Assembly (NCBI GenBank): GCA_030762175.1
Contig: CM060841.1
Location: 10,792,501 to 10,856,500 of the forward strand
Origin: Metallyticus violacea
Taxonomy: Eukaryota > Arthropoda > Insecta > Mantodea > Metallyticidae
Reading direction: 5' to 3'
Length of the DNA: 64,000 nucleotides
Numbering within the stretch: position 1 is the first letter of the stretch; every line of letters begins with the position of its first letter. The notes under the pieces are model-generated. The model searched no databases. It was given only the letters and a program-made list of their open reading frames with translations, and was not told the origin of the DNA. The translations under genes were made by a program, and so were the position numbers. Shown here in pieces: positions 13,056 through 25,529 of this stretch.

Positions 13056-14334
13056 CGACGGTAGGCCCATAAGTTTCCCACATCGCCGATAAGGATTATC
13101 GCCTTATCTGGTGTCATTCTTTATCATTTAAGTAAATAATTGCAGCTTTAACTTCCGCTCCGCTGTGTTCAGCTGTTCAGACATAATTCCATAAAGAAGA
13201 CTATGTGTAGAAGGTTGTGACATGTTCAAAATGTTATTAAGTTCCTCACAAAAGAAGGACTTACTCCAAATGAAATTAAACAGCAAACAGCAATTGGACG
13301 GTGTATTTGGGGAAACATGCCCCTCATATTCTACCGTGAAAGAATGGGCCAAACTTTAACGAATGCATCCGTCGAGAAAGCATTGAGGACGAAGAGCATG
13401 CAGGAGGCCCTTGGAGGTGCTCACTCCTGAAAACATCGCTCTTGTGGAAGGAGAAATTATGAAAGACCGGCGGTTTAGAGTTACAGAAATAGTAGCAAGG
13501 TTGGGCCTTTCTAAAACAACAGTACTTCGAATTATTCATCAACATTTAAACGTGAATAAGGTTAGTGCAAGATCAGTGCCTAGACTTCTTTCTTCAGTCC
13601 AAAAGTAGCAACGAGTCATCTTTTGTCAGGCAATTTGGGAGTTCTGCCTGGCAACGAGAGAGAGAGAGAGAAGTTTTACAAACCATTGCTATAGGAAATG
13701 AAACTATGGTCCTCTACTATGATCCCTTGTCCAAAAGAGAATCAATGGAGTGGCAGGCGTAAACCTGACGAAGCAGCGCCTCTAAAGGCCAAGGGGTCAC
13801 TCAGTCAGCCACACTCTTTTGGGACTGTGAAAGAATACTCTTCATTGACTTCAAGGGGAGGAACACCACAGTAAATTGGGAGTACTATGCTGGCCTACTG
13901 CACAGACTACGTGCTTCCATCAAAGAGAGAAGGCGAGAAAAACTGAGTGGTGATGTGCACCTTCTTCACGACAACGCGCCTGTGCACACAACTCTTGTTG
14001 CAAAGGAAGCTGTAAAGAAATGTGACTTCAAGGAGATTGAGCATCCACCCTACAGGCCAGATATAGCTCCAAGCGACTATTTCCTCTTCTCAAAACCCAA
14101 GAAGGTCCTTCGAGAAAGGAAATTTAAGTATGAGCAAGAAGTGAAGGATGCTGTTTATGCCCATTTTGTAGACAAGACTTCTGACCATTTGGGGGGGGGG
14201 GGATTGAAATGTTAATTCAAAAATAAGAGAAGTGTATTGTAATAAAGGGTTGCTATATTGAAAAGTGAAATATAGTTTTTGTCTTTATCATACCTAGAAA
14301 GCGGGTAGGTCGGAAATTTATGGACCTACCCTCG
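13056..14334 (+). mobile_element. mariner element with both inverted ends
   Basis: A 1.28-kb element. The left end at 13056 reads CGACGGTAGGCCCATAAG and is preceded by TA. The right end, complemented from 14334, reads CGAGGGTAGGTCCATAAA. The size is typical of mariner. It contains one decayed transposase on the plus strand. Its 5' leader (about 13115-13205) is inverted relative to the copy at 22.8-23.1 kb. A 12-G tract at 14191-14202 disrupts the C-terminal coding end. Confidence 0.88.
13207..14219 (+). pseudogene. mariner transposase relic
   Basis: The N-terminal HTH region, with PSYSTVKEWAKL near 13320-13360, is followed by a stop. The second HTH starts near 13420 (LTPENIALVEGEIMKDRRF, then LGLSKTTVLRIIHQHL). 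The first catalytic block is NETMVLYYDPLSKRESMEW near 13700-13755, where active mariners have GDETW, so the first Asp is Asn. A frameshifted middle leads to HLLHDNAPVHT at 13958-13990 with the second Asp intact. PPYRPDIAPSDYFLF near 14050-14090 keeps the third Asp of the DD34D triad. At least two frameshifts and several stops split the gene. The protein is close in family to the N-terminal piece at 22.8-23.1 kb. It is inactive by frame and by the first catalytic residue. Confidence 0.88.
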
Positions 14335-16233
14335 TGTAATAGGAAAAAACAAAACAAAAGTGATGTTTCTGTGCTGTTCCTCACAGTTCTTGGTTTAAAA
14401 TGAAAAAAAAAAACCTCTTCTTGGTAATATGGTATTCACGAAATGCTTGTTCACGTAAACTATAAACTTACCCGGAACTCCAAGTACTAGATTGTATCGA
14501 AAGCAGTGCAGTTGCAGTTCTCCGTGAGAAATGGCCTGTTCGTGACGGATGTTGTTTTCAGATCTTAGAGAGTGTGTGCAGGTGCTCTAGGCTAGCTTTG
14601 AAAGTAGAATATAAGTAAATGTTTCAGGAACTGGATGAATGATTCAGCTCACCGAGCAATATTAGTTATAACTCTGTCTGCAAATGCTTAGAACTCTATG
14701 GATAATTGGAAAAGTCGTGAGGAGAACATACATTTGAAATACCACGAAAGAGATTTTTAGTGTGCACTACTTGATACTGCTTAGATTATATAGCTAGATG
14801 CCTACAAACGAATAGACTTCTCTTAAAAACTAAACATGCAAGAATTTGTGTTACCTTTGAGTAGCTATTAGTTACCTAGAGCTTCACAAAAACGTTAGAT
14901 TCCACCCCCCCCCCCAAAGCGTTATATGCAGTTAAATAAGAGAAAGTACTTAGTCAGATTTTCGAAATGAACCCACATTCAGGGTTGTTTTTAACAAGTT
15001 TATTTTTAAAGACAGAAAGTATTCAATAACCTCAATTGGAAAAACTCTTATAAAAACTAACTTATTATTAATTTTTCAGCAAAAAAGAAAATGTGTAATT
15101 TTATATCACTTATTTTACTTTGTTTCAGTTCAGTTGTCAGGCGATGTTTATTTCTAATGTAAGTAATCATGCCATTCTGCACATTTTTGCAAATTAATGT
15201 GTTGCTTCCATAAACTCGAATAGCTAACTATTGCATTAAGATCGTCATAGAAATTTTTGCAACACCTTAGTTATTTTACAGCTCTAAATGATTTAAAATG
15301 CGGGCTCTATAATTGTTTCCTAATGGAAATTAGGAAAACAGAAAATTTGTTATTTGCTATTAAATTTAAAGAAACTTTTACCGTAAGACCTGTTCTGACT
15401 TCAAATGCCAGTATCCTTCCATCTTCTTTCAGGATCCTACAGATCGTTTATGGTTTATAATTCAATAAACATGTTGGTCATATTGGTTCATACCTGGGCG
15501 ATTTATTCTGTTGTACAAATATGCAGCGTTTCCCGATATTTGTGCTTCTCTTTTTATATGACAGCCTATCAGATCTGTTTTACATCCATTTTTCATACGC
15601 AATATCTTAACATACAGGTTGTTTTTTGTTTTACAAAAAATTGACTGTATATTTTCTCGATTTTTTATTTTTCAGAATTGTTCTTATAGTTCCAAATATC
15701 ATCTCGAACTTTTCTGATTTAAAGTGTGGGTTACAATTTTTAATAATATGATACTCTATAAAATAAATTATTAAAATTCGACACTGCTCTGTTTTTTAAA
15801 TTTATTCTATTTAACTGAGTCCTTTTCAAAAGCCGTAATATTTATATTTATTGGAGAAACTTTTAGAATATATTGTATCGTTATTTCTTCTAATATCTAC
15901 ATATCTCTCTGTAACCAGAGTGTTAGTGTGTATAAGGTCCTAAGGAACAAGCAATCCTCAAGGATAGAAATGTGGCCGAATGGGTTTAATTAAAAAAGAA
16001 GGAAGGTTTAGCATTGTAGGAAATATAATTTAATATTGTATTGAATGTACAAACCATTTTAGTGTTGTATTTCGCTTTTGGTTTGATCGGTGCCCGGTCC
16101 CCTGGATATTCCAGTAGGTAGCTGCTGATGACCGGGGACTGGGGAATTGCCGAAGATACTGTTACTATTGTTATATTTGAAATTAATGCTTTTTATTTGT
16201 GTTTATTTTGCATACTGATGCATGAGAAATAAA

Positions 16234-16275
<42 letters not shown>

Positions 16276-17040
16276 CTGTGAAATTCTTCATTTTCAATTA
16301 AATTACCTGGTCGACCACAAATAACATTTTCTTAGCTCTGCGTCCTTTACTTTAATCCAAATAAATTTTTCTTTCTCCACGATTTTCCACCTTGGAGCGT
16401 CAATCCAAATTTTCTAATTTTTATGCAGACTTTAATCTTCATTCTGATACTTTTTTTTTGTTATCTTGATTTTTTAAAATCGTTTATAATTCTTGTTATA
16501 GAACTCTACCGAATTCTTTGATGATATTCCAAATACTTTTTGTAGTTTTCTTTTGAATTATGTAAAATTGCCTCCATTCTTTTATTAATCCCCTTTTTAA
16601 TTTTCAATGTGTGTCTTTTGTAAAGTTAAGGGAGTGAAAGTAAACCGAATTAAATGCAGTCAATGTAACAATCACCAGAAATTTTGCTCTCTAGACTGTC
16701 TGGAAACTATTAATAAATCAAAAAATAAAGGCAAAATTTATATTAAAAGTAAATAGTTGTAGCATTTACTTAAACAATGCTATATTTTATTGTCAAACGT
16801 TAAGTCTGCGTGCCAACGACTGTATAAGGCAAAAATCAAATGACCCAAGAGATATGCAGATCTGCAAGAAAAAAGTTTGATAGATGTAAATTCATGGTTT
16901 CGGCATTAACCTAAATTATTTTTGTCCTATATTAAAAAGTTATTGGGGCTCTACAGAATGTGTATTGCAATTTCTTTTTTGTTTCGCATTTACTCTGGAG
17001 CACAAAAGTTAGCATAGGCCCTATGTTGCTGTTTGTAAGT
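14335..17040. other. AT-rich stretch without recognised genes
   Basis: Contains an 11-C tract at 14905-14915 and the TA microsatellite at 16237-16270. The open frames at 15257-15644 are hydrophobic in AT-rich DNA and look like chance. Confidence 0.5.
16237..16270. repeat. (TA)n microsatellite
   Basis: About 17 uninterrupted TA units, directly seen. Confidence 0.97.
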
Positions 17041-17345
17041 GAGTCTTGCTCATAGCTACGCCCCTAATGGGGACACCTCCGGAAGGAAGGGAAAGATGTG
17101 TCCGGGATCTATGGGAGGTGACTGCGCGGACGCCTGTAGTTCCTAACATGTTTCCAGACGACGGTGGAGCCCTGCCCCCTGAATTGTTTGAGTTCCTCAG
17201 ACGGCCCACTTCCATTCCAGGCGCCGCGGCAGAAACTTTACCAAGCGCCAGCTCACCTCGCTCTGGCACTTTCGACCCTGTAAGAGAACCGATAAAAAGT
17301 GGGAGAACAGAAAATTCTTGGAATGTAAAGGTCCATCTCAGCATT
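17041..17345. other. GC-rich patch, open on both strands
   Basis: This patch is clearly richer in G and C than its surroundings. It is open for 120 codons on the plus strand (17046-17408) and 107 on the minus (17021-17344). The plus product starts with a Pro/Gly/Arg-rich region and has no domain I recognise. The plus text TTTCGACCCTGTAA near 17272 recurs near 61252, and similarity continues for about 70 bases. This suggests repeat debris rather than an exon. No good splice sites flank the open frame. Confidence 0.4.
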
Positions 17346-17684
17346 CATTTAAATAACAGGAAAACAAAATTAATCTTTTTTCTTAACAACCGTTCGCAGA
17401 GTTTTTAAAGCAAAAATAAACCAAAAATCAGGCTAATCATAATCTGTCTTCAGAACATTGCTGTTTAAACAGAAATAAGTGGGGAGGTGCAAAAGAAACA
17501 ACAACAACAGGAACAAAAGAGAAACTGAGAAGTAATAAGGGTAAAACTTCTGAGAATCTTAGAGAAAAATTATTTCCGTGTGAATAGATCTGGAAAGAGA
17601 TATATTTAATTGGAATTATTGTTATATTGAAAGCGTGTCGGTCAGCTAAAACACTTTTATTTTCTAGCAACATCACCGAACTAG

Positions 17685-18075
17685 TGTCTCCGGCGGTTTG
17701 GGACTTGCAATCGGGAGGTCCCGGAATCAAATCCCTTGGGGTCAGACATCCTAAACTTGGGTTTCCCATGTATGAATGTTGACTTTTCACAGATATTCCG
17801 CTCCTGTTTCATTTATTTAATTCCATTGGTCTAAAGTGCCAAGACGAGGTGAACTGGTGAGATGTTCAAGCTCCTTGGAAAGGGGGGGGGGACTCCGCAG
17901 GCGTCGGAGTGTTTTATCTGAAAACTATGTTAGAGATCTCCGTCACGTCCATGTCTCACCACCCGGTGTCTCCCTCACCCCATCCCTTCCTTCAGGAGAT
18001 GCCTTCCATGATGACAATTGTAACTGCTGCAGGGGCCTTAAACAAATAATCACTAACCTAACCAGTCCATGATCT
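17685..18075 (+). repeat. repeat family 3 copy
   Basis: Begins near a B-box-like GGTCCCGGAATCAAATCCC and continues with TCATCCTAAACTTGGG-type text. It then shares a GCGTCGGAGTGTT-TATCTG block near 17900 and GGTGTCTCCCTCACCCC near 17968 with 37.3-37.75 kb. The tail is also related to 62.6-62.8 kb. Its order suggests an old tRNA-derived SINE or a composite. A 10-G tract at 17882-17891 interrupts it. No clear terminal duplication. Confidence 0.55.
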
Positions 18076-18364
18076 TCATGGGATACCTTACTGGCCTAGG
18101 AAAAATCACCAATAATAGGACTGGAAATTGAACTCAGTACCGCGATATCAGTGAACAGGAGCTCCTAAAACTAATCCCCTCGAGTGTATTTCTTTTCGTA
18201 CCAAAACTCAGAATTTTAACTTCAACTGGTCTGTAACTTTCATATTCAAAAATTACTCTTTGCCTTTATCTGTTCAAATAGATACAATAGTATTGGGCAT
18301 CTTGCGATCTCTTCATTTATGTATCAACAAACAGCAGTTAAATATATAACGGGTGCACTTTATG

Positions 18365-18650
18365 TTGGTGTAGTGGTTACCATACTTGCCTCCTACACCC
18401 AAGATCGCGAGTTCGAACCCGGCCAGGACCGATGGATTTTTTTCGGGCGTAAAAATCGTAAGTATGGCTTCATTCGGAAGGGAAGTAAAGCTGTGGGTCC
18501 CGTGTCGTACATTTACGGCACGAAAAAGAACCTCAAGCCTGAAAGAGGGGCTTCTGAGCAAAATTTGTCGGCCGTTTCACGTCCTGAGTTGAATGGGATG
18601 CTGATGACCTGAGATGTTAAAGAGCGTCCATAAATAAATCAATCAATCCA
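18365..18650 (+). mobile_element. SINE1 copy, 5'-truncated, with target-site duplication
   Basis: The copy starts inside the head at TTGGTGTAGTGGTTACC, lacking the usual GTCGGTCCTG. The B box GAGTTCGAACCC and the whole conserved body follow, ending in TAAATAAATCAATCAATC. A perfect 10-bp direct repeat, GCACTTTATG, flanks it at 18355-18364 and 18651-18660. This shows that it inserted in the truncated form by target-primed reverse transcription. Its head has kept most pol III box bases. Confidence 0.93.
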
Positions 18651-18660
18651 GCACTTTATG

Positions 18661-21600
18661 AAACACCTGAAATAGAGATAAATGGTTCGGAGTTGATGCA
18701 TATACGTTAAAATATACTGGTTTTTCCCCTCTCTATATTTTGCTTTATCATCTTGTTCAGAAATATTTCTTCTAAATTCTTAAGTAGAGTCCCATTCTTG
18801 ATATTTTTTTTAATATTTCAAGAACCTAATCTCTTCATACTGATGCATCAGCTAATGATAACTAAGCATACTAATGCTGTGCCAGTATTTATTTTGTCTC
18901 ATCGAGCGTGGAAGATTTCAGGCAATGGTTACACAGGACTAATTCTGGGCATCATATTACACTTTTGTAAGACACAGATGTTCATGTTACAGATCAGTTG
19001 CATCATATTTCTAACATATAACTTGCAATAACGAAGGGCGACTATCTACCTGTTTTGATTGCTGCACTTCTTTGATGATGTTGATGATGATGACTATTAT
19101 GGAAACTTATAAAAACGTTTAAACGCTCATGCTTATGAATAAACATAATTTCCGCGAAATTTTATTTCTGAGCTCTACTGGAAATATGCGTATATCTTCA
19201 AAACTGCTTACGAATACTAAAATTGACATAAATCCTTACTCAAAAAATATAATAATCTCTAACATATGTGTCATAAATTATTTTTGGATGATCATTAAGT
19301 ATTTCTTAAAAAATTACATATTAGAGTAATTTATTTCATCTTCTTGTCTTTTAAATAAATAGAGCTAGCATTGTTTGTCAGTTGTTTGAACAGGTGAAGG
19401 TTGATTACTTTAGTATAAGAATAAACAGTAGGGACAGCTTGCGTCGGTACCTTTGATGCATTTGCTCCTAAATTCACTCCGAGTTGGGTTTGCTCCTCGA
19501 CGAATCCATTTGATGTCGCTGCTATCACCGTAGCTGTGTTTGTTTAACGGACAGCTGTTAACCGTAGAAGCTGCAGATGCGTTCATTTAAACGTTAAATG
19601 TAATGAAAGTGTATCTTTTTTATTTTCCAAATAGACATGAAATTTAATTGTTTATCACTGAAATAAATAATAAAGGATAATTACGTAGAACGCCACATTA
19701 ATTAAGGTGTGTAAATCGTATTTTTTTTCCTCCAATTGTTGGTGATTTCTGAATGACGGTCAAGCATTTTAATGCATTATTATAATTACTTTTCGTCCTA
19801 AATCCGTACTTTGTGTTTAGCTGAAAAAGTATAACGTTTATGTATTTTACCGAGATAAAAATGTTACGTCAAAGAATTGAAGGGTAGTTTTATAATTACC
19901 GTAAATGACAGATTTCCGAAAACCAGTTTTACCATGTGATACGTGTTGCCAATAATCGAAGTGGGGGATTGAGAGCAAAATGAGGAGATATAAGTGATGT
20001 TCTCCAAAATTAGTAAATAAAATAAACCATTATTCAAGAGCATATTTCATTGTACAAATATCCCCCCTAGATAATAATGTTTCTATTTTCATTTTCTTGG
20101 CAGCATTTTATCAAATAAGAACATAATTTGAAATGGAAATGAAAATAATAATAATAAATATTTGTTTTAGTATCAGTGTTAATTGTTCAGTGGAATATAT
20201 ATATAATTTTTCTAGTACTGAAAAATCTTGATCTTGGAACTTCGAGAGCAGGGGTGGCCGCGCCGAGTCAAATCCCAGTTATACTATGCTCGTAAAGCAC
20301 AGCAGCGAAGGAGTGCAGTGCGTTATCGATTGATGGCTTTATGTTATGACAACTCAAGAGTTCAGTACGCCATTTAAAAATGAAATTATGCAGGTTGCAA
20401 ACCTATAGTTTGACTCTGCGTTCGCCACTCCTGTTTTAGAGTAATTTGCCCAGAATTGTTAAGATGAACTCGATTCAGCATTAAATTCTGTATTATAGCA
20501 GTAAACTGTGTGACCAAGCAATTATGTGTTGGCATTGATCTACAGGAGCGGGTAGTGCCAATCACCAAAATGTATAAAAATCGTCAACCATCATTTGCCC
20601 GGTGACTTAAATTTTAGCGTTAATAGTAAATGCTTCAGAATGCGTAGGTACGTTCGGCAATAATTGTTATTATCATTACGACTTATATGACAAATCTTGC
20701 CTGTTGGCCGTTTGGTTTATTAAAAAAGTTAGCAATAAATATTGTAGATTTTTATTCAATTATGCTATCCCTTTTTTTAAGCAGAGTCGTATGAAGGAGA
20801 ATACAGGTAGTAAACACAATTCCGCAACATTCCGTATATTCTTATACTGTGATATAAGTTTCTATTTTAATACTATTGTCTATTATTAAAAAAATGTAAG
20901 TTGTTTTAAAACCGCTTGTCTAGAACAAGAATTTTAAGACGTTTACAGGTAATATTTTTCTGTAACAGCGTTTGTAAGGAGTTGTAAACAATATTGTACA
21001 AATTTAATACATTACAAACACTAGCTCACATATCAAAATGAAAAGAGAAAAATATTACGCACTATTGAGAGTGTAGTTTTAAGTCTGCATAACCATGTTT
21101 TTCAGCATTTTAAAAACTGTGTAACTGACTCCCTATACTAGATCTGTCTGGGGGGGGGGGGAGTGAACATGAATGTATAATAGTAGGAGAGTGTTTACTT
21201 CAATAGCAGCATTATAATAAAACTACAACAGGCGCACAGGCTCAACATGGTCTTATAATAAACCAAGTCTGTTTTATTTAATGCAAAATATTATATATTC
21301 TATTACAAAATATAAAATAAGCACATATTTTACAGCATAAACAAATAAAAGTAAAAAGTTACTTTTTACATATAAACTAAAAAAAGAGAAAACTCTGAAC
21401 AAATTGGCAAAGATGTTCTCCTGAAGTCGAAATAGTTCATGAGATCTAAAGCAAGATAATTATGATGATTAAAAAGGAAATAGTATGAAAATGTCACATA
21501 ACACTGGACTCATTCAATTTGTTTCAGATCTGAATTGTCTCTTCTTCTTTTTTAATCAGAAATTGACTCTTCCTTGCTCACCAGAAGAGCCCAGCATGAA

Positions 21601-22840
21601 CATCTCCCTCTCTTTGACCGGATAGGGAGTCATTGTATAAACTTCCCTCATTACTTACTTATTTTTATACATGGCCAGTATATGCATTTATGATTCCCCC
21701 TCTTTGCGGATAGGGTAAATTCTCATTTTCGTCGCCGACCTTAATCAACCACCATTCCCTTAGTCTGATGTATGAATTTATAAGAATAATGAAGAAAACA
21801 GGGCTATACATATTCAAATATCGCTCACGTAAGTATAAATTATACACTGTGCTTCTAAGAACTTCCGTTTTCAACCATAATACAAATGTTTTTGAAAACT
21901 TCCGAAATGTTGAAAATGATTTTCTCTCCTACTTTTGTGATAAGAGGTTTATTTATATAATGAAACAAACTCTCTTGGGGCGGGATTCTTCTGCACTTTT
22001 ACTTATTTTGACTATTTGTTTTGAATTAATTAAATAATTGAGTAATGTTCAAATGTTTTATTTATTATTGTTATTTATTTGTCAAATAAATAATTTAGTG
22101 TCTTATGTAATATTATATTTCATTGCCTTAATGTTTATACATGCTTCGTTTAATTATTGTATCAGTGCATTTTGGAAAGACATCGAGAAGTAAGAGATGT
22201 GAGATAGCTTTGAGAATAAGTTATTTAGACTATACAGTAGTTAAAGAAATTTGGGACGGGGAAAATATATTGATAATTGTGATCAGTTCGCAAGAACAGG
22301 GGTTTATTTCTAACAGGAATAAGAATAAATTTTAAAGAAGGCAGTATTATGATTGGGAAAGTGGAAAGTGTGTTTAATTTCTAATATAATGTAAAATAGT
22401 CAAAAGGTGGAGAGATGGTATCTAGAATGAAAAGTGGGATAGATAAACTTCTGGCAATTGAAATGTCAGATATGAGGGTTTAGAAAATAAACACGATTGA
22501 AGAATTGTTAGGAAAAGTAAAGGATAAGTGGAGAAATATAAGGAAGGAGCTTGAGGGTACACACAGTCGTGAAAATGGTAGTTTATTTTAGGGATTTTTG
22601 CCACACGTATGTAACTAGGTGGTTAAGGTATGGGAGAGCCTTAGTTTAGGTATTGATTGATATTTTGTTTGTTGGTGCAAATTTAATTGTAATATTGATT
22701 GCTGAAATAAAAACTAATTATCGTAGCGCATGACACCGATATTATACCTACGTTCAGCCAGTAAGACCGTGGGCAATGCATGCTGTCAGCGGTCAACAGG
22801 TCTAAAGCTCATGCGGTCATCATTGTAGTAAAAGTTAAAG
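18661..22840. other. AT-rich stretch without recognised genes
   Basis: Only short open frames. A 12-G tract lies at 21150-21161. A fragment near 20252-20335 has GGGGTGGCCGCG and a B-box-like GAGTCAAATCCC on the plus strand, but no SINE body follows. Nothing else is assignable. Confidence 0.5.
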
Positions 22841-23145
22841 CGGGATTATTCGCTGTTCGTCTTCAATGCTTTCTCGACCCATTCGAAAAAGTTTGGCCCA
22901 TTCTTTTACGGTAGAATATGAGGGGGATGCTTCCCCATATACACCGTCCAATCGCTGTTTAACTTCATTTGGAGTAAGTCCTTCTTTTGTGAAGAACTTA
23001 ATAACAGCTGGAATCTGCATTTTGAGCATGTCACACTTGAACATCTTATTTGCTGTCATATCTTATCTGTTAAGTAAATAATTGCTGCAGTATCTTCCGC
23101 TCCCTTATGTTCAGTTGTTCAGATATAGTTGCATACAGATGGTGT
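22841..23145 (-). mobile_element. mariner 5' fragment (N-terminal HTH only)
   Basis: A minus-strand fragment covering the 5' leader and the first HTH of a mariner transposase, of the same family as 13.06-14.33 kb. The open frame 22835-23059 contains KFFTKEGLTPNEVKQRLDGV and PSYSTVKEWAKLFRMGRESI, the typical first HTH and linker. It stops after about 75 residues and the element is cut at about 22841, with no catalytic core. Upstream (23060-23140) a second phase begins with a Met-Ser-Glu-Gln-like start followed by a stop. The fragment cannot make a working protein. No terminal repeat survives at the truncated side. Confidence 0.85.
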
Positions 23146-25529
23146 TGTAATTTTTGGAAGTTTTGTAGTAATAATATTTTTTAAATTTTAGATTGTATTC
23201 ATTTATGGTTTAAACATTTCTTAAAGCCCCCAACGAAAAAAGAAAATGCAGATATGAGAGAAATGTTCGTTGAGTCTACACCGTAAATCCTTAACCCGAT
23301 AAGATACTTTTGTATGCACATCAATATACTATGAAAAATGTTCGGCAGAAAATCATGAGTGATAGATGAATCTACAGCTGAGATTTGAGAGTTTTCAAAG
23401 TTTTCTGTGAGGATATAGAAAATTCCCTCCTATGAGTATCAACAATTAGAGCACACTGGAATACACCAAATAATAAATATCGATTTAGAGGTTTGTAACT
23501 GTGAAACTTCGATAGATAGACACACGTTTCTTAATGCAAAACCGAGATAATTTTTTTTTGTTTTTGTGCTATTTTCATAAAGTTTATATCTTATTAGGAG
23601 CTTTGTTAACAATTATTATATGGTCAGTATTATATTTGAGAATTCAGTTTCATTTTTTACATCTTTAGTTATTCGATTACTTAACAACAGCACATTTTTG
23701 TTGTATTAATAATAATCGTTTTCTAATATCATTGTTAAAATATTTACGTTGACGACATTTACTTTGTGTCTGCGTTTATCGACATTTGTTCTTTCTGTTA
23801 GCAAGAGCTTCTCGGAAGAAAAAGGATGAACAGGCAAAACGCTGGTCGAAAATATTTTAATCTGAGATTGGCCCTCCAGAAATGCACAAACTGTAGATAG
23901 TTCAGAGTTCATTTTGAAGCATTCTTCGTCCCAAGAGAGAAGTTAAGGAACTCGGCAGAGAATACCCTGCCCCAAAGTAGCTGCAGCAACAAAGAGAAGA
24001 CTAAATAAGTGACAAACACTTCACAGTACGCTACTGCCTTAACTATTGCGTGCTTTGTGTGACAGCTTATTATGAAAATGTCGCGGGACGTATTTACGAA
24101 GAAAAGTCATAGAGAAAAGTTTTGGGGCATTTTGATGGATTACTTTTTGTTGGCTATCACATGGTTCGAGTTACGTGCAAATGATTCCCAAATTTGGGGT
24201 ACTGTCAAGGAAAGAATAAACGAAAAAAAAAAAAACCCAGGAGCAAAGCTCCTCTTCATAAGAGCTGCATTTCCATAGCTACTAGCTATCTTGGAAGTAT
24301 TGGAAGTAAGCCAGTCCTCAGGGATTGTCATTGGATGTCCTCATTTTTCAAACTGGTCGCTTATGACGGGTGTAAAAGAGTCGCTTGAGGTACAGATAAG
24401 AGTTTCAAGGAAGTTCGTTACCGTTTCTGTTTTAAGGAAGTTAATAAATAAAACTGGTTCATCATATCACCAGTCTTCTATGTCGGTGATAACAAGCGAT
24501 GAACGCTCTTAAACTGGATGCGAGTGTAGCTTTTAACGACAATTGCATTTATGTTAATGATATTGTTATTTTACACGATCCAAATATAACTAAACCTAAA
24601 ACAAGGCATTCTATCAATTAATTTTTCCACAGTTGAACATGTCATTAAAATCCTTTACTATAACAGAAAGAATTCGCCACAACAGTCATTTAAAACTTTT
24701 TTTTTTTAAATGTACCCCATTACGATATCTCCTCCGTGTCATATTTTCGTTACTTAATCCTGCTCTCTATACACGATTAAAGTTTAAGAATTAAGTAGAA
24801 AGTATGCAATCCCTTGTGCACATTTAGAAAAATTCTTAAGTCTGTAATTTAGCAATTTTTATCATGATGTATTAGAATGATTGCTAATGCAAGCATTGTT
24901 TCTTAAATTTCTTATCCTTCCTCCGTCTTAAGTTTCATAAATGACACCCTTAGGTTGTATATTTACAATTCGCTCTTATTTATTCTTCTATGTTGTCACT
25001 GAGGTTAAAAAACAACGAAGCTATTATATTTCCGTAGCGCTAATGAACATTTTTAAGTGTAAAAATATAAATGAATATTTATTTACTGAAACAATTCCAC
25101 TGGCTAAATGTCTCAAAACCTACTAAAGCAATCTGTCAACATTAAATGGGGATATCATTGCTTATGTATATATACACACATTTTAGTATTGCTAATAGGA
25201 TATTACATCATAAGAAAACACAATTCTTTTTTAATTTTAATGTTGATTATTATTTTATTTATAATGATCTATTCCTTCAAAACTACAAATTTAATTTTGG
25301 CTTTAATATTTAAAAGTACATTCTTTCCTAATTTGAATTTATTTATAACACATTTTATCATGTTCGTCTTTTATTTCACTCAAAAATGGTCAGAAATGAT
25401 TTAATTTTAAAAGCAATGCCTCACATACAAGACCGGGAGCACTAAAACTATTTCTCTGATTCATGAATCAGGAAAAGAATAAATATGTGCATACATGTCT
25501 GCCAGTTGTGATAAATGTGCTGGAAAGGG
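23146..25529. other. AT-rich stretch without recognised genes
   Basis: Overlapping open frames at 24072-24512 contain a run of 13 A and lack any motif I know. I see no splice-site pattern worth reporting. Confidence 0.5.

Noticed and set aside
16081..16150. GC-rich inverted segment around GGTCCCCTGG and GGGGACTGGGG, considered as an attachment site or terminator
   Set aside because: Only about six bases pair perfectly and there is no associated gene or element.
24072..24512. Three overlapping plus frames of 64 to 73 codons
   Set aside because: They overlap around a poly-A run and have no motif or splice support.
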